From Artocarpus heterophyllus (taxonomy: Eukaryota; Streptophyta; Magnoliopsida; Rosales; Moraceae), in NCBI GenBank assembly GCA_025403435.1, contig CM046342.1, forward strand, positions 15,378,519 to 15,442,518: DNA of 64,000 nt. Direction: 5' to 3'. Below the pieces are notes generated by a model, which saw only the letters and a program-made list of their open reading frames with translations, did not search any database and was not told the DNA's origin. Below, one piece after another: positions 62,901 to 64,000 of the stretch (position 1 is its first letter; each line of letters opens with the position of its first letter). The position numbers and the translations under genes were made by a program.

Positions 62901-63970
62901 TTGAAGTTTGACCTCCTTGATGTGAGGTACATAACATCAGTGTTTGATGGTCTCAAATCTTCCACAAGGGAAGCATCATGTGTATGATCTTATGGTTAAC
63001 GATGTTGGTATGAACACTAAAGTAAGAGAAGGAAAGTTAAGGGATAAAGATAGAAAGTTAAAGTAAGAAAAGAATGTTCATAAGACACTCATAATTGAAA
63101 GTTCATAATTGAGCCTAAATGGAAACATGCATTTTAGTTTTGCTTGTTTTCCTTGTTATGAAATATTTAAATGCTATGAAAAACATTCTGAGGAATGTTT
63201 CTATTAAGTTTTTATGAAAAACATTTCATGTTTACAAAAAAAAAAGGGTTTATAAATAATGTTTTATGAAAAACGTTTCAGAAATGCTTTATGAAAAACG
63301 TTTATGCAAAATATTTCAGAAATGTTTTATTAAAAACGTTTATGAAAAACATTGTCAGAAATGTTTATGAAAAACGTTTTAAGAGAAAGATTTTTATGAG
63401 AAAAGTTTTTAAAGCATGTTTAAATGATTTGTGAGATTACATTTGAACTTACTGAGCAAAAACTCATTAAAAGTTTCTTCATGCTGTAGGTAGTCCTACG
63501 GGTGACTAGTAGGACTAGTTTAAGGAGCATGGTGCTGCGGAGGGCAAATGCAGAGATTTAGGTATGGATACCACTACGGTATGCTTCCACTACTCAAAGA
63601 AAAGGTTTTCCACTATTGAATATACCGTTTTCAAAGTTTTAAGAAAATTAGAGTCTTAAGAAATGTTTTCAAGTTTTACGATGTATTTACAAAATGTTTT
63701 ATTACTTATAAAGTTAAGTTTTAATTAATGATTTAGTAAGTGTTTCTTAATAAGCTTTAAGAAACGATTTGAAATGATTTTAAAATCAAGTGTTAAGCAA
63801 TGTCTCAACTTAAATTGTGACAGAAGTGACAATAGTTTTTATGAACATTTTAAAGGATGTTAAAAGAAAAAAAAACTTTCTAGTAATTTCTTACTAAGTA
63901 AGTAAAATTAACATTCAAGAAATGATGTTTAAAAAAGTTAAGTGACTGCTTGAAAAGGCGGGTCGTTACA
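59951..63970 (+). repeat. 3' LTR of the LARD-like element
   Basis: Starts TGTAATACCTAGG and ends GGGTCGTTACA, followed by TTATA. It is collinear with the 5' LTR and visibly diverged from it by many substitutions and small indels, including a 40-bp tandem duplication at ~60885-60945 (AGGGTCAAAAAGGTTGGCAA repeated). The divergence indicates an old insertion. Confidence 0.92.
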
Positions 63971-64000
63971 TTATAAGTAGATTGTCATCCTAGTTTTCTA

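Larger units (their letters stand above)
54841..63970 (+). mobile_element. LARD-like non-autonomous LTR retrotransposon
   Basis: Two LTRs of 4016 and 4020 bp enclose only 1094 bp of internal sequence. The outer borders carry a perfect target duplication TTATA (54836-54840 and 63971-63975). A perfect iMet primer site follows the 5' LTR, and a purine-rich tract precedes the 3' LTR. No gag or pol motif exists in the internal region, so it must have depended on proteins from another element. The layout (very long LTRs, non-coding centre) is that of large retrotransposon derivatives, though the centre is shorter than usual. The solo LTR at 3798-9251 belongs to the same family. Confidence 0.92.

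Overview
The window is nuclear DNA of a flowering plant, most likely a eudicot. The evidence is a strongly AT-rich background, two intron-containing MATE transporter genes with canonical plant GT-AG splice sites, and plant-type transposable elements: a chromodomain Ty3/gypsy element, Ty1/copia, CACTA/En-Spm, very long LTRs and MITEs. The species cannot be named from the sequence.

Only two host genes can be supported, and both look intact. They are paralogous DETOXIFICATION (DTX/MATE) antiporters in convergent, tail-to-tail orientation: + strand 16893-19559 (494 aa) and - strand 25052-28481 (495 aa). Each has eight exons. Exons 2-8 have identical lengths in the two genes (545, 87, 57, 239, 119, 87 and 60 bp) and the same intron phases, so they come from an inverted duplication. 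The ~5.5 kb between them was later filled by AT-rich DNA, a small MITE, a local duplication and a 5' piece of a Ty1/copia element (22370-24555).

The rest is layered transposon debris. From 1407 to 16042 lies a complete but dead Tekay/Del-like chromovirus: LTRs of ~2.2 kb, TSD TTACA, and PBS, gag, protease, RT, RNase H, integrase and chromodomain all recognisable but full of stops. A 5.45-kb solo LTR (3798-9251) is nested at its fifth gag codon. Related LTRs, 4.0 kb each, flank a full element at 54841-63970 whose internal region is only ~1.1 kb and codes for nothing visible: a LARD-like non-autonomous retrotransposon with a perfect TTATA TSD. From 29371 to 30431 a gypsy RT fragment is split by a 733-bp composite LTR element with a 4-bp TSD. 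From 39293 to 48327 lie decayed CACTA coding sequences: a transposase-associated domain, then DUF4218 and DUF4216 without the catalytic domain between them, followed by a TNP1-like region and a Ulp1-like protease. A 2.8-kb solo LTR with TSD ATTTT interrupts the DUF4218 part. From 49300 to 52450 an AT-rich unit is repeated, and one copy carries a 745-bp foldback element with ~345-bp inverted arms.

No rRNA, tRNA or CRISPR array is visible. The most unusual material is the LARD-like family with reciprocally expanded palindromic minisatellites, the foldback element with an empty-site copy beside it, and the mirror-image MATE pair.
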